DNA of 64,000 nt from Desulfosporosinus orientis DSM 765 (GCF_000235605.1 NC_016584.1:2716001-2780000); one strand, 5' to 3'; shown: positions 43,257-53,111, counted from the stretch's first letter. Notes: generated by a model not told the origin, from the letters alone. Numbers and translations are program-made.

Positions 43257-43799
43257 ATGGCGAAAAGACAAGGGAGCTCTAAGAAAAAATTATTTGAGTT
43301 ACTGGAGATCCTATTTTTTGCATTTATACTATCATGGGGGCTACGTAGTACAATTATAGAAGCAGCAACCATACCAACTCCTTCTATGTCTCCGACAATT
43401 CAAGTAAACGATAGGGTCTTGGTAGACAAAATGTACTATAAATTTTCGGGAATTAGCCGGGGAGATATAATCGTCTTTAACCCGCCTGAAAATGTTAATA
43501 ATCCAAAGGGTGACCCTTGGATTAAAAGAGTTATTGGTTTGCCGGGAGACACAGTACAAATAAAAGATGGTAAAGTATTTGTTAATGATGAAGCATTAGC
43601 TGAACCTTATGAAAAGGCAAAACCGAATTACAGTTATGGCCCTTTGATAGTTCCTCAGAATTCATATTTTGTATTAGGGGACAATCGTAATGATAGTTAT
43701 GATAGTCATTACTGGGGAGTCTTGCCAGCAAAAAACACTATCGGAAAAGCTATGCTCAAGTACTGGCCGCTTAATGATTTTGGACAGCTAGCCAAATAG
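43257..43799 (+). CDS. lepB: Signal peptidase I
   Basis: A 180-residue type I signal peptidase. One N-terminal helix (residues of about 12-36) anchors it, with Ser43 in PSMSPT as nucleophile and Lys90 in WIKRVIGLPGD as general base, then box E GDNRNDSYDSHYWG. It removes secretory signal peptides outside the membrane. I chose ATG 43257, with AAAAGGAAG 7 bases upstream, over ATG 43239. It stands alone; a hairpin terminator lies about 220 bases downstream. Confidence 0.92.
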   Translation: MAKRQGSSKKKLFELLEILFFAFILSWGLRSTIIEAATIPTPSMSPTIQVNDRVLVDKMYYKFSGISRGDIIVFNPPENVNNPKGDPWIKRVIGLPGDTVQIKDGKVFVNDEALAEPYEKAKPNYSYGPLIVPQNSYFVLGDNRNDSYDSHYWGVLPAKNTIGKAMLKYWPLNDFGQLAK

Positions 43800-43849
43800 T
43801 TCAATTTCTTTGCCGGTGGTGGTTCCTGAATAATTATGGCTCATATACT

Positions 43850-43946
43850 TCAGGCAATAACATGCAATTTCTTGTCATAGCCATTGTCCAGCAAATTTTT
43901 AATATAAACGGCAGGGGTTAAACCGGAAAGATTCATAAATTCTTTG
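43850..43946 (-). pseudogene. Duplicated 3' end of the AraC-family gene
   Basis: These 97 bases repeat positions 49275-49371 with only two mismatches, covering the stop codon and the last 32 codons (from NLSGLTPTVYIKNLLDNGY region) of the AraC-type regulator at 49275-50123. No upstream coding part is present, so it is a fragment. With the intact gene it brackets the TetR-RND segment as a direct repeat. Confidence 0.9.
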
Positions 43947-44015
43947 TAATATAGGTATAAGGGTGGAGAGGAGATGCAGGAGGAATTCACTACCTGAAAA
44001 TAACTTAAATAATTT

Positions 44016-44057
44016 TTGCCGCTAAGGAGCTTAAAGTTTCAAGCGGCATTATTTTTT
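44016..44057 (+). terminator. Hairpin terminator downstream of lepB and the AraC fragment
   Basis: TTGCCGCT pairs with AAGCGGCA (about 7 bp, long loop) and is followed by TTATTTTTTC. The orientation fits plus-strand transcripts. Confidence 0.5.
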
Positions 44058-44129
44058 CTCATCAAGGCATGAGGAGTGTATAGTTCTGATGACGAATAGG
44101 AATTTATCCATCGTAGATACAGGGTATTG

Positions 44130-44711
44130 TTATGTATTCTTGAGAAAAAGTGAATATGGATTTTGATGAATAAAATTAAAGAAAAAATTGGATAGCTTTT
44201 CAATTGATACTTTTATGTCTCCTTTTAAATACATCCGGATGATTCCAATAAAACCCGAAATTAAATATTCAATAAAAAGATCCTTTTCTTGACCTGTGGA
44301 ATCGGAGATATACGGGTATACGATATCCTTTAGTGTAGTTGCTAATTTTTCTGTGAAAAAGGCTGAATCACTGTCAATCATCATTGACCTATAAAAGCCC
44401 GCATTCATTTCTATCGTATTTAAAACATCTTTAATTATGGTATATAGCAGATCATCGTCTAATTCAGGAATGTTTTTTTCCGCAAGACATTTTTTGAGAT
44501 CGTCCAGACACTCATTGCTGAGCTTTTCCAGTAGATCTGTTTTGTCAATATAATGGGTATAGAACGTATTTCGGTTAATAAACGCCTCCCTTGCAATATC
44601 CTGTACAGTTATGTTTTCATATTTTTTTTCTGTAAGCAGCGTTAAAAAGGCTTGTCTGATAGCTCTCTTCGTACGGATCACTCTCATATCATTCTTCAAT
44701 TGCAAATTCAC
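44130..44711 (-). CDS. TetR-family transcriptional regulator
   Basis: A 193-residue regulator. The N-terminal helix-turn-helix reads IRQAFLTLLTEKKYENITVQDIAREAFINRNTFYTHYIDKTDLL (residues of about 16-60, by parts), and the C-terminal ligand domain is closest in feel to the TetR_C_33-type regulators. It is divergent from an RND-type efflux pair and is therefore the likely repressor. The listed GTG start has little upstream support; ATG 44687 is an alternative. Confidence 0.83.
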   Translation of the reverse strand: MNLQLKNDMRVIRTKRAIRQAFLTLLTEKKYENITVQDIAREAFINRNTFYTHYIDKTDLLEKLSNECLDDLKKCLAEKNIPELDDDLLYTIIKDVLNTIEMNAGFYRSMMIDSDSAFFTEKLATTLKDIVYPYISDSTGQEKDLFIEYLISGFIGIIRMYLKGDIKVSIEKLSNFFFNFIHQNPYSLFLKNT

Positions 44712-44873
44712 CGCCTGTTGGAAAATCTAAAAAATTTCGATATTTTCCAGACACAAATATGAATTGTGCCTTTTATTTTGCATGATACTAATTATTAACC
44801 ATTGTGTCGTTATATCTGATATATTACATTATTGTCTGAACGTTATCAAATTTTTTACAAGAGGGGTTTTTAA

Positions 44874-45983
44874 ATGGCAAGACATGCAGGGACTGATTTT
44901 ATCATAGGAAAAATTATCATAATCATTTTCTTTATCATTGTGATTATTATCATAGGCTTTACTGCTTTCCACGACCGCGAAACAGTTGTGAATTCCATCG
45001 CGCCGAAGAATGTGGCAACTCAGAAGGTTGAAGAGAAAGGTTACGCGATATCTCTTGACTACCGGGGTATTGTCCAGCCTTATGAGACTAAAAAATACGC
45101 CTTTCCTCTCGGAGGTAAAGTCGAAAAAATATATGTAAAAAAAGGTCAGGAGATACATCCCGGCGATATTCTGGCAAAGCTTGATACCGAGACTTTGGAG
45201 TTAAACAGCAATACGGCGGCACAATATGTGAAAAGTCTGGAGAATTCGATCCGCTTGTCTAAATCCTATCTGGACGCTATGGAGCCCCTGTATAAAGAGG
45301 GCGCCATCCCTTCCAAGGAGCTTGAGGCGAAGCAGACGGAATACCAGAATCTGCTGAATTCCTACGAAATAGCGAAAAACAGTCTGAATGAGGCAACGGA
45401 GGTTTTGAATAATGCAGTCCTTTATTCCGATATGTCCGGATATGTGATGGAGCTTCCCTTTAAAGAGGGAGAAATCACAGCTATGGGCAATCCTGTTGTG
45501 ATCGGCAAAAGTGAAGGCGTTAAGGCGGTAGTTGGCGTTTCGGTTGAAGATTATGCAAAGATCACCACGGAAAGCGCGGTGTGGATCAACGAGAAAATTA
45601 AAGGTAAAATCAGCAGTATTTCTGCCTTCCCGGATGAAGAGAACATGCTGTATACCGTGGATATCATCTTTGATTCCGACGATATCGCAGTCGGCGAAAC
45701 CATTGACGTGCAAATCATAATCGGCGAAGACAAGGGATGCTTCATTCCGATTGAAAGCGTGTTTAATCTTGACGGGATCGACTATGTATATACTGTTTCG
45801 GAAGAGGGGGCCGGGAACTGGAAGGTCAATAAACAGCAGGTCAGATTACATGAGATCAGAGACGACAATATCCGGGTCACCGGATTGAAAGCGGGAACTC
45901 AGATCGTAACATCCGGCGTTAAATCTTTAAAGGAGAATGACATGGTAAACATTGTAAACGCGGAAAGGGCTGTCAACCAATGA
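44874..45983 (+). CDS. RND efflux periplasmic-adaptor-type protein (HlyD/MFP)
   Basis: A 369-residue membrane-fusion protein. A single N-terminal helix (residues of about 10-30) is followed by the barrel-sandwich motif GGKVEKIYVKKGQEIHPGDILAKLDTETL (by parts), an alpha-hairpin, and beta-barrel and membrane-proximal domains ending TGLKAGTQIVTSGVKSL. In Firmicutes, which lack an outer membrane, such adaptors work at the cell surface with the RND pump. It overlaps the pump gene by 4 bases. AAGAGGGG precedes the ATG. Confidence 0.87.
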   Translation: MARHAGTDFIIGKIIIIIFFIIVIIIIGFTAFHDRETVVNSIAPKNVATQKVEEKGYAISLDYRGIVQPYETKKYAFPLGGKVEKIYVKKGQEIHPGDILAKLDTETLELNSNTAAQYVKSLENSIRLSKSYLDAMEPLYKEGAIPSKELEAKQTEYQNLLNSYEIAKNSLNEATEVLNNAVLYSDMSGYVMELPFKEGEITAMGNPVVIGKSEGVKAVVGVSVEDYAKITTESAVWINEKIKGKISSISAFPDEENMLYTVDIIFDSDDIAVGETIDVQIIIGEDKGCFIPIESVFNLDGIDYVYTVSEEGAGNWKVNKQQVRLHEIRDDNIRVTGLKAGTQIVTSGVKSLKENDMVNIVNAERAVNQ

Positions 45984-48900
45984 AAAAAGGCTTGATAGAA
46001 CATGTTATTGAAAAGAAAGTATTTATCATCATCGTCATCATTTTACTGATGGCCGTCGGCTTTTATTCGTACATAAACATTCCCAAACAGAATTTCCCGG
46101 AAGTTGTCCTGCCTGTCGCGGCAGTTACCGTGGTATACCCTGGAGCATCCGCCGAAGATATGGAGGAACTGGTGACCAAAAAGGTCGAGGAAACCGTCAT
46201 GTCGCTGAACGGGTTTGATTACTGCTCCTCAGATGTTTATGAAAACTACTGTACGGTGACGGTATGCCTCGATATGAACCTGAGCCAGGAAGAGGTCGAT
46301 GAAAGTTTTGACGACCTGCGTCTTAAGGTTACCAGTTTGAAGGAAACGCTGCCTGGCGGCGTTACGCAAATTTCCGTAAACACAGACATCATGGATACCG
46401 CCGGCCTTCTTGTCGCGGTAACCGCGGATAACATATCCGGTGATGAATTAGTCCAGAGAGCGACGGAACTAAAAGACCGGCTTAAGCTGCTGGACGGAGT
46501 GAAAAAAGTCGACATTTACGGAGAGCAGCTTTCTGAAGTGAAGGTAACCGTAGATGTAAACAAACTGAATGCGCTGGATCTCTCGCTGTCGGAAATCTCA
46601 TCGCTGATATCTGCTCAAAACAGCATGATTCCGGCCGGCACGATGGATATCAAGCAGAATGTTATGACGGTCAGCTCCAACGGAAAATTCGCAAGCATTG
46701 ATGAAATCAAAAACATCATTGTCGGATCTTCGAAATCTAATGGAGTCATCTATCGGTTGTCCGATATCGCCGCAGTGAAAAAAAGCGTACCGGACGAACC
46801 TCGGTACTATTATAACGGCGAGCCCTCCAATTTATTAGTGCTGTATTTTGACAAGGGGATCAATGTCGTGACCATGACCAGTTCTATCCGGGACGCCATG
46901 GAGGCTTTTTCCGGCACGCTCCCGGATAATATACAGGTCCATGAAGTCTATTTACAGTCGAATGTTGTCAAAACAGCAATCAATGGATTTGTTGAAAACT
47001 TAGCGGAAGCCATTATTCTGGTCATGCTTGTAGTAATGCTGTGCATCAATCTGCGCAACAGTATTGCCGTCAGCATTGCGATACCCTTGTCGATCCTTTC
47101 CACATTTATTTTATTGCCGTGGTTCGGCGTGGATATCCAGTTTGTTTCCTTAGCCGCCCTGATCGTTGTTTTGGGCATGCTGGTGGATAATTCCATTGTC
47201 GTAAGCGACTCTATACAGTCCAGACTGGACAGCGGTGAGGACAGGTATGCGGCGGCGGTGAAAGGGACGGAAGCAGTGGCGCGGCCGATCTTTGTTTCCA
47301 TGCTGGTTGCGGTTTCGGGATTTTCCTCCTTGTTTACGTTATCCGGAGCCTATAAACAATTGGCCTTCAGCCTTCCCGTGGTTGTTATAACCTGCCTTGT
47401 TATCTGCTGTTTGGTCTCCCTTCTCGTCACTCCGCTTATGTCATATCTTTTTCTTAAAAAGCATGACGGGAAAAAAGAGGATAAATTTAAAAAGGTTGCC
47501 CAAATATACGATCAATATTTTCTGATGGCATTTTACCATCGCAAAAAGGCGATCGCCTCCGCGTTGTTTTTTTTGATTGTCTGCGCTTTAAGCCTAACGC
47601 TCATCAATTTTGAGCTGGTGGCCAAAGCGGACAAAGATGTGGTGACCATTGAGGTCAGGGGAGACCGTGAAAACGGACTGGATAAAACAGAGGCTGTGGT
47701 CAAGCAGATACAGGGGATTTTGGCCGAACAGCCTGAAGTTGAATACTATCTTTCCGGAGTAGGGCAGGGAATCCCGAGATATGATTTTTCCGTGCTTCCC
47801 AAAGGAGTGGGTGATGACGTTGGCGATATTTTTGTACGAGTCGATCTGAGGAAAGGTAAGCGGTTTGATATGACAAAGGATATGGTCGCCTACCTACAAA
47901 AAGAACTTGATGAAAAGGTGTCAGGCGGACAGGTGATAGTTGATGAACTGGGAGTTATCGCCTTTATGACAAAGCCTGTCGAAATCAAATTGTACAGCGA
48001 TAACCTGGAGGATTTAAACACGGCTTCCGATATGGTCGCAGAGGTGATGAGCAGTATTGAGGGGACGAAAAACATAATCAATTCCCACGATATATCCACT
48101 TACAATTACTACGTCGATATGGACACGAAGAAACTGAACAGCTTGGGTCTTATGAAAGCGGAGGTGCAGAACGAGCTCAGCCTGGCCTTGATGGGAAGGG
48201 ATGTTTCCTTATACAGGGAAGGAAGCAAGGAATACGATGTCTTTTTGGATAGTAATATCGACAGTCAAACTATGCTGGAAAACTTTAAAGTAAAATCCTC
48301 GGCGACAGGGAGCAAATATCAACTGCAGCAATTTGCGGATATCTCACCGGAGCCGCATCTCACGGGAATTACGCGTATAGACGGACACCGGGGAAGAGTG
48401 GTCGGCAGCTATGTCGACGGCGGTCACAGCAATGTCGCGGTGCAGTCGAAATTGGAGAATAAGCTGTCAAAGCTGGACTTCCCGGTCAGTGTAACGCTGG
48501 AAAAATCCGGAGAAAAGAAGGAATATATGAATGTGGTAAAAACGATCGCCTTCGCTGCGGCAGTTTCGTTTATTCTGATTTTCCTGATCTTGGTGTACCA
48601 GTTCAATTCTGTGAAAAAGGCTTTGATTGCGTTCATATCTGTGCCATTTGGAACATGTGCGGGAATTGCCGGTTTGTTTTTGACCGGACAGAACCTTTCG
48701 TTGTTTGCGCTAATCGGGATCATCAGCATGATCGGCGTCGTGCTTGCAAACGCCATCATGTTAATACAGTTCATCGATGATGAACGCTTAAAAGGGGCCT
48801 CCGTGCTTGACGCATGTAAAACCGCAGGGGTAAAGCGCCTCAGAGCGATCCTGACAAGTACGACCACCGCGACCTTAGGGCTGCTGCCTCTTGCTGTCGG

Positions 48901-49054
48901 GGGCGATACTTTATTTATACCGATGGCAAGATTGCTTATGTCGGGGCTCATAATATCCATGATGATCAATCTTATCTTCGTTCCGATTATTTATCATCTG
49001 GTATACAGCGACGGGAAAGATAATGATCCTGCAAACAGTCCTGCAGCTATTTGA
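45980..49054 (+). CDS. RND-superfamily efflux pump (AcrB/HAE type)
   Basis: A 1024-residue transporter of full AcrB-type length with twelve helices in two repeats and two large outer loops. Landmarks are the start EHVIEKKVFIIIVIILLM, IPKQNFPEVVLP, VYPGASAEDMEELVTKKVEE, and helix 4 with GMLVDNSIVVSDSI carrying the proton-relay aspartate. The last third has GIISMIGVVLANAIMLIQFID. The substrate is unknown (drugs, lipids or metals). It is encoded with its adaptor and a TetR regulator in a segment bracketed by a direct repeat, suggesting acquisition or rearrangement as a unit. Confidence 0.9.
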   Translation: MKKGLIEHVIEKKVFIIIVIILLMAVGFYSYINIPKQNFPEVVLPVAAVTVVYPGASAEDMEELVTKKVEETVMSLNGFDYCSSDVYENYCTVTVCLDMNLSQEEVDESFDDLRLKVTSLKETLPGGVTQISVNTDIMDTAGLLVAVTADNISGDELVQRATELKDRLKLLDGVKKVDIYGEQLSEVKVTVDVNKLNALDLSLSEISSLISAQNSMIPAGTMDIKQNVMTVSSNGKFASIDEIKNIIVGSSKSNGVIYRLSDIAAVKKSVPDEPRYYYNGEPSNLLVLYFDKGINVVTMTSSIRDAMEAFSGTLPDNIQVHEVYLQSNVVKTAINGFVENLAEAIILVMLVVMLCINLRNSIAVSIAIPLSILSTFILLPWFGVDIQFVSLAALIVVLGMLVDNSIVVSDSIQSRLDSGEDRYAAAVKGTEAVARPIFVSMLVAVSGFSSLFTLSGAYKQLAFSLPVVVITCLVICCLVSLLVTPLMSYLFLKKHDGKKEDKFKKVAQIYDQYFLMAFYHRKKAIASALFFLIVCALSLTLINFELVAKADKDVVTIEVRGDRENGLDKTEAVVKQIQGILAEQPEVEYYLSGVGQGIPRYDFSVLPKGVGDDVGDIFVRVDLRKGKRFDMTKDMVAYLQKELDEKVSGGQVIVDELGVIAFMTKPVEIKLYSDNLEDLNTASDMVAEVMSSIEGTKNIINSHDISTYNYYVDMDTKKLNSLGLMKAEVQNELSLALMGRDVSLYREGSKEYDVFLDSNIDSQTMLENFKVKSSATGSKYQLQQFADISPEPHLTGITRIDGHRGRVVGSYVDGGHSNVAVQSKLENKLSKLDFPVSVTLEKSGEKKEYMNVVKTIAFAAAVSFILIFLILVYQFNSVKKALIAFISVPFGTCAGIAGLFLTGQNLSLFALIGIISMIGVVLANAIMLIQFIDDERLKGASVLDACKTAGVKRLRAILTSTTTATLGLLPLAVGGDTLFIPMARLLMSGLIISMMINLIFVPIIYHLVYSDGKDNDPANSPAAI

Positions 49055-49064
49055 ATATCCGCCG

Positions 49065-49109
49065 GGCTTGCCTCCAAATCGTATACGCGTAGGATTTTGG
49101 AGACAAGCC
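49065..49109 (+). terminator. Hairpin after the RND pump gene
   Basis: GGCTTGCCTCCAAA pairs with TTTGGAGACAAGCC (two mismatched positions, 17-base loop) just downstream of the stop. No T stretch follows, so it may stabilise the 3' end rather than terminate. Confidence 0.45.
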
Positions 49110-49274
49110 AAGGAGAAGGTTCCAGTATGAAAGTTGTAGCAGAATAAAACCACGCCGGGAACGTTCTTAAAGGTTATTTAGCATATTGACTGAAAAATAC
49201 GATGATTATATGTCATGACAACCTAGGTGATTAATAATATTTCAGGCAGGAAGTTCGGACTGGGGTTTAATGGA

Positions 49275-50123
49275 TCAGGCAATAACATGCAATTTCTTGT
49301 CATAGCCATTATCCAGCAAATTTTTAATATAAACGGTAGGGGTTAAACCGGAAAGATTCATAAATTCTTTGATAAAATGGGATTGATCATAATACCCGGC
49401 AGCCAGGGCCGTATCCGTGCAGTTTATCCTGGGGATGGAACTGATCAGATTGCTGACGGATTTCTGAAAGCGGATTAAGCGAATAAGGTTTTTAGGATTC
49501 ATGCCAAACTCCTGATGGATTTTCTGATTCAGGTATCTCTCCGAATATCCTGTGTAAGCACTCAAATCCGCCAGTTTCAGATTGCCGTTTGAAGTCAGGA
49601 TAACCTTGCGCATGACACGCTTTAAGCTACCCTCATTCTCAAGGGAATGATCACTTTGTTTTATATAGAAATTCAGGAAGGCCTGCACTTTCTCCTCAAA
49701 TGAGCCGGCCCAATACATGGTTTCCAGCAATTGTTCTTTGTCATCATACTGGGCAATCATATCCTCAAAATCTTCTTCATGGTTGACCAGCTCACTCAGT
49801 TTCATAATATTATTGACGGGGTTAATGCCGGGTAAAAAGCGCACCCCAAAATACTCGCATTTCAAATCAGTGGGAGCTTCGCCTTTTTGCAGAAAGGTTC
49901 CTGCGATTTTGGCTTTTATTTTATCGTCTTTTTTCCAGAATAAAATGTCAATACAGGCATCGGGGATGACGCCCATTTTATCTGCTTCCGCAGTAAAGGT
50001 ATAAAAGTGGGAGATATTATAGTTCATTAAACATTTTTTAGAGTAAGTGGATGTGGCAAGAACAAACTCCGGCTGCTTGGGGTTCAGTTCATTATTGCTT
50101 AAGCTTGGGGTATAATTCCTCAT
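49275..50123 (-). CDS. AraC-family transcriptional regulator
   Basis: A 282-residue regulator with an N-terminal ligand-type domain (residues of about 1-170, including MGVIPDACIDILFWKK and FGVRFLPGINP, as in DUF6597-type domains) and a C-terminal AraC double helix-turn-helix: LKLADLSAYTGYSERYLNQKIHQEFGMNP and TDTALAAGYYDQSHFIKEFMNLSGLTP (by parts). I chose ATG 50123, with AAGGAGC upstream, over 50240. The last 97 bases are duplicated at 43850. Its target is not evident; the amino-acid permease upstream is separated by a terminator. Confidence 0.85.
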   Translation of the reverse strand: MRNYTPSLSNNELNPKQPEFVLATSTYSKKCLMNYNISHFYTFTAEADKMGVIPDACIDILFWKKDDKIKAKIAGTFLQKGEAPTDLKCEYFGVRFLPGINPVNNIMKLSELVNHEEDFEDMIAQYDDKEQLLETMYWAGSFEEKVQAFLNFYIKQSDHSLENEGSLKRVMRKVILTSNGNLKLADLSAYTGYSERYLNQKIHQEFGMNPKNLIRLIRFQKSVSNLISSIPRINCTDTALAAGYYDQSHFIKEFMNLSGLTPTVYIKNLLDNGYDKKLHVIA

Positions 50124-50170
50124 AAGATCAGCTCCTTTATTAAGAAATTTTGAGGTTGTTCTTGGCACAA

Positions 50171-50210
50171 AAAAAGACACAAAGGCGTTTGCACACCTTT
50201 GTGTCTTTTT
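50171..50210 (-). terminator. Intrinsic terminator of the permease gene
   Basis: A perfect 15-bp stem, AAAAAGACACAAAGG with CCTTTGTGTCTTTTT and a 10-base loop, followed on the minus strand by further T residues. It ends the APC permease transcript before the AraC gene. Confidence 0.88.
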
Positions 50211-50287
50211 AATTTTATCCTTAGGGAGGGTTAAGGTCAAGAAATACTTGCTGTAACACTCAGGTAAATTATTCCATCAAAAATTTC

Positions 50288-51631
50288 TCAGCTCAGCTCC
50301 ATTTGAGGAACAGGATTTCGGAAACCCTTCGTGACAGCCAGCAGATACATTAATCCTGCGGCTAACCAGACGAGGCCAATGGTATGGGCGGCTGTTCCTA
50401 AATTAATAAAGATCCAGAGGGTCACAACTAAGCCGATTAAAGGACAGATCAGATATTGTATAATAGCTTTGCCATCTTTTGGGCATTCTTTATCTTGAAT
50501 GAAGAATCTCCAGACAACAGCAACATTAAGCAGAATGAAGCCAACCAACGCACCGAAGCTTACTAGGGTGGAAATGAACCCCAGAGAGCAGAATAGGGCA
50601 ATGGGGGCAGTAACCAGACCCACAAAGATTGTGGCAACAACCGGAGTCTGATGCTTCTCATTGACATAGCCAAGTTTCTTAGGCAACACACCGTCTCTGC
50701 CCATGGCGAACAGGATTCTGGCTACGGCAGCCTGAGAAGCCTGACAGGTTGCGATGCCGAAGGATAATATGAGGGTAATGTTGGTCAAGACGGTAAGCCA
50801 TGGGCCGCCCACGAAATTAACGATGTCGATAAAGGCAGTATCCACATTCAGCTCTTCATAGTTGGGATAGGCGAGTCCGGCAAAAAAGGTGATAACCATA
50901 AAAATGATGCCAATGATTATAATCGACCAAATAATTGCTTTACCAATGGATTTTTCAGGTTTGATAGCTTCTTCCGCAAGGGTGCTGATGGCATCGAAAC
51001 CAAGATAACTCAAAATGACAATACCCGTTGCCTGGAGTACACCTGACATATTAAACTGGGCAGGATTGTAAAAAGAAATAGTGTTAAACTTTATGGTGCC
51101 ATTAAGCCAAAGGTGGATGACACAGGCAAGAAAGACCAGGATGACAATGATTTGCAGAGCAAATAAAATCCAACTGCACTTGGACATCAGATCAATACCA
51201 ATGATATTGATGACCGTACTGAGAATTATGAAACCAATGACCCATATCCAAAGAGGGATAGAGGGAATCAAAGCATTGGCAAAGGAACTGCCAATAATGA
51301 CAACCGTAGCGGGAAGCAAAAAGTAGTCCAGCAGGATGGACCAGCCGGTCAGAAATCCCAGTGGAGCAGAAACACCCTTCTGTACATATACATATACTGA
51401 ACCTGCCATTGGATATTTTTGCGACATCGTGCGATAGCTCATCCCCGTGAAGAACATTGCTATCATCCCGATCAAATAGCAAAGTGCCACCATTCCGCCG
51501 GCTGGTCCCAGAAACGTTCCATACATAGCCGCCGGTGCCATTGGTATCATAAACACCAATCCATAGATAACCAAGTCTCTTGTTTGAAGTGTTCGTTTTA
51601 ACGTCGGTTGTATACTGTTTTCTAGTTTCAT
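50288..51631 (-). CDS. APC-family amino acid permease
   Basis: A 447-residue transporter with twelve helices: LVIYGLVFMIPMAPAAMYG in helix 1, SGVLQATGIVILSYLGFDAIST in helix 6, and GIATCQASQAAVARILFAMGRDGVLPKKLG in the central loop (by parts). This resembles the amine/amino acid transporters of the PuuP/YbeC type. It imports a cationic amine or amino acid by analogy. I chose ATG 51631, just after TTGGAG, over the TTG at 51640. Neighbours (glutamate dehydrogenase, RidA, amine dehydrogenase complex) suggest it feeds amino-acid or amine catabolism. Confidence 0.87.
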   Translation of the reverse strand: MKLENSIQPTLKRTLQTRDLVIYGLVFMIPMAPAAMYGTFLGPAGGMVALCYLIGMIAMFFTGMSYRTMSQKYPMAGSVYVYVQKGVSAPLGFLTGWSILLDYFLLPATVVIIGSSFANALIPSIPLWIWVIGFIILSTVINIIGIDLMSKCSWILFALQIIVILVFLACVIHLWLNGTIKFNTISFYNPAQFNMSGVLQATGIVILSYLGFDAISTLAEEAIKPEKSIGKAIIWSIIIIGIIFMVITFFAGLAYPNYEELNVDTAFIDIVNFVGGPWLTVLTNITLILSFGIATCQASQAAVARILFAMGRDGVLPKKLGYVNEKHQTPVVATIFVGLVTAPIALFCSLGFISTLVSFGALVGFILLNVAVVWRFFIQDKECPKDGKAIIQYLICPLIGLVVTLWIFINLGTAAHTIGLVWLAAGLMYLLAVTKGFRNPVPQMELS

Positions 51632-51671
51632 TTTCTCCAACCTCTTTCATTATTATTTTTAGTGATATAAA

Positions 51672-51702
51672 AAGGGCACTCTACTTACCGCAGAGCGCCC
51701 TT
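51672..51702 (-). terminator. Hairpin terminator downstream of gdhA
   Basis: AAGGGCACTCT pairs with AGAGCGCCCTT (one mismatch, 9-base loop), followed on the minus strand by TTTATATCAC. It ends the glutamate dehydrogenase transcript. Confidence 0.65.
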
Positions 51703-51752
51703 GCCCATAACTTTTTTCATGTTGATATTTTAGCAAATCGTTGGAACCTTTC

Positions 51753-51769
51753 ATTGTAAAAATCGGAAC
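51753..51769. repeat. 17-bp repeat, copy downstream of gdhA
   Basis: ATTGTAAAAATCGGAAC is identical to 53112-53128 in the same orientation and to the complement of 53147-53163. The copies at 51753 and 53112 bracket gdhA as direct repeats. Confidence 0.85.
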
Positions 51770-51796
51770 TAAAAATATAAATCCGAGTCAATGTTT

Positions 51797-53056
51797 TTAG
51801 GGAAAAATACCCTTAATCTCTTCTGCATATAGAAGACGGCGAATTGCCAGAATATAGGCCGCCATGCGCAGGCTGCATTTGGAGACCTCGACTTCCTTCA
51901 ATATTTCATAAAAAGCCTTGGTCATAATACCCTCCAGCATCTCATTGACTTGGTCCCGTTCCCAGGTCAGTGTCTGGATGTTCTGGACCCACTCAAAGTA
52001 GGACACGATAACACCGCCGCTATTGGCAAAAACATCCGGTACGAGGTTGATGCCCCGCTCTGACAGAATAGTGTCTGCCGCCGCTGTGGTAGGACCGTTG
52101 GCTCCTTCGACGATAAATCGGCATTTTATTTTTTGAGCCAGCTCTTCATTAATCTGATTCTCCATAGCTGATGGAACCAGAATGTCGCATTCACATAGCA
52201 ACAATTCCCGGTTAGAGATATGGGTTACACCAGGTGCGTTATAGTCCTTTAGTAAATTTTCTCCATCTGTGACAAAGTCCGAGATTAGATCTATGTCTAG
52301 ACCATCGCTGCAATATAGACCGCCGGATATATCACTAATGGCGATAACTTTTGCCCCTCTGTGATGAAAAATACGCGCCGCGTTTGCTCCCACATTTCCC
52401 ATTCCCTGGATAGCAACTCTCACTCCGGACAATGTTTCCCCCATTTGTTCTAGAATCAGCTTACTGCTGATGACAACGCCGCGGCCGGTGGCAGATTCTC
52501 GTCCCCTTGAACCGCCTAGTTCCACCGGCTTGCCCGTTACCACACCCGGACAGGGCTTGCCCTTGAGCATACTGTAGGTATCTAGAATCCAGGCCATCGT
52601 CTGACTGTTGGTGTTCACATCGGGTGCGGGAATATCCGAATCTGCGCCGATGATTGGCTCAATGGCATAGGTATATCTACGTGTCAGACGACGCAGCTCT
52701 TGTTTTGATAGTGTTTTGGGATCCACCTTAATCCCGCCCTTCGCTCCGCCGAAGGGTATATTCACTACGGCACATTTGAGGGACATCCAAGTGGACAGAG
52801 CCATTGTTTCGTTTAGGTCGCAGTCTTGATGATAGCGGACACCGCCCTTGAACGGTCCTCTGATGTTGGAGTGCTGAACCCGGTAGCCCTCAAATACACG
52901 CACGGTTCCGTCGTCCATTTCCACCGGTAGGTAGACAATGACCGCTCGCTGCGGGTTCTTAATGATCTCGAACATTGATCTGTCGATGTTTCCCACATCC
53001 ATAGCCTGTTCGAGTACTGTGACAACATTTTCATAAGGATCATAGGCTCTTTCCAT
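51797..53056 (-). CDS. gdhA: Glutamate dehydrogenase (Glu/Leu/Phe/Val dehydrogenase family)
   Basis: A 419-residue oxidoreductase of the clostridial/thermophile hexameric type. It contains GYRVQHSNIRGPFKGGVRYH, the catalytic lysine region VNIPFGGAKGGI, DIPAPDVNT and the dinucleotide loop VAIQGMGNVGANAARI. It interconverts glutamate and 2-oxoglutarate plus ammonia; the substrate within the family is most likely glutamate. It stands alone on the minus strand, divergent from ridA, with AGGAGG before the ATG. Direct 17-bp repeats bracket it. Confidence 0.9.
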   Translation of the reverse strand: MERAYDPYENVVTVLEQAMDVGNIDRSMFEIIKNPQRAVIVYLPVEMDDGTVRVFEGYRVQHSNIRGPFKGGVRYHQDCDLNETMALSTWMSLKCAVVNIPFGGAKGGIKVDPKTLSKQELRRLTRRYTYAIEPIIGADSDIPAPDVNTNSQTMAWILDTYSMLKGKPCPGVVTGKPVELGGSRGRESATGRGVVISSKLILEQMGETLSGVRVAIQGMGNVGANAARIFHHRGAKVIAISDISGGLYCSDGLDIDLISDFVTDGENLLKDYNAPGVTHISNRELLLCECDILVPSAMENQINEELAQKIKCRFIVEGANGPTTAAADTILSERGINLVPDVFANSGGVIVSYFEWVQNIQTLTWERDQVNEMLEGIMTKAFYEILKEVEVSKCSLRMAAYILAIRRLLYAEEIKGIFP

Positions 53057-53111
53057 AACTTCCTCCTTTTATATTATAATTCACGATACTACTCCCTTTT
53101 TTTTCTGGATA

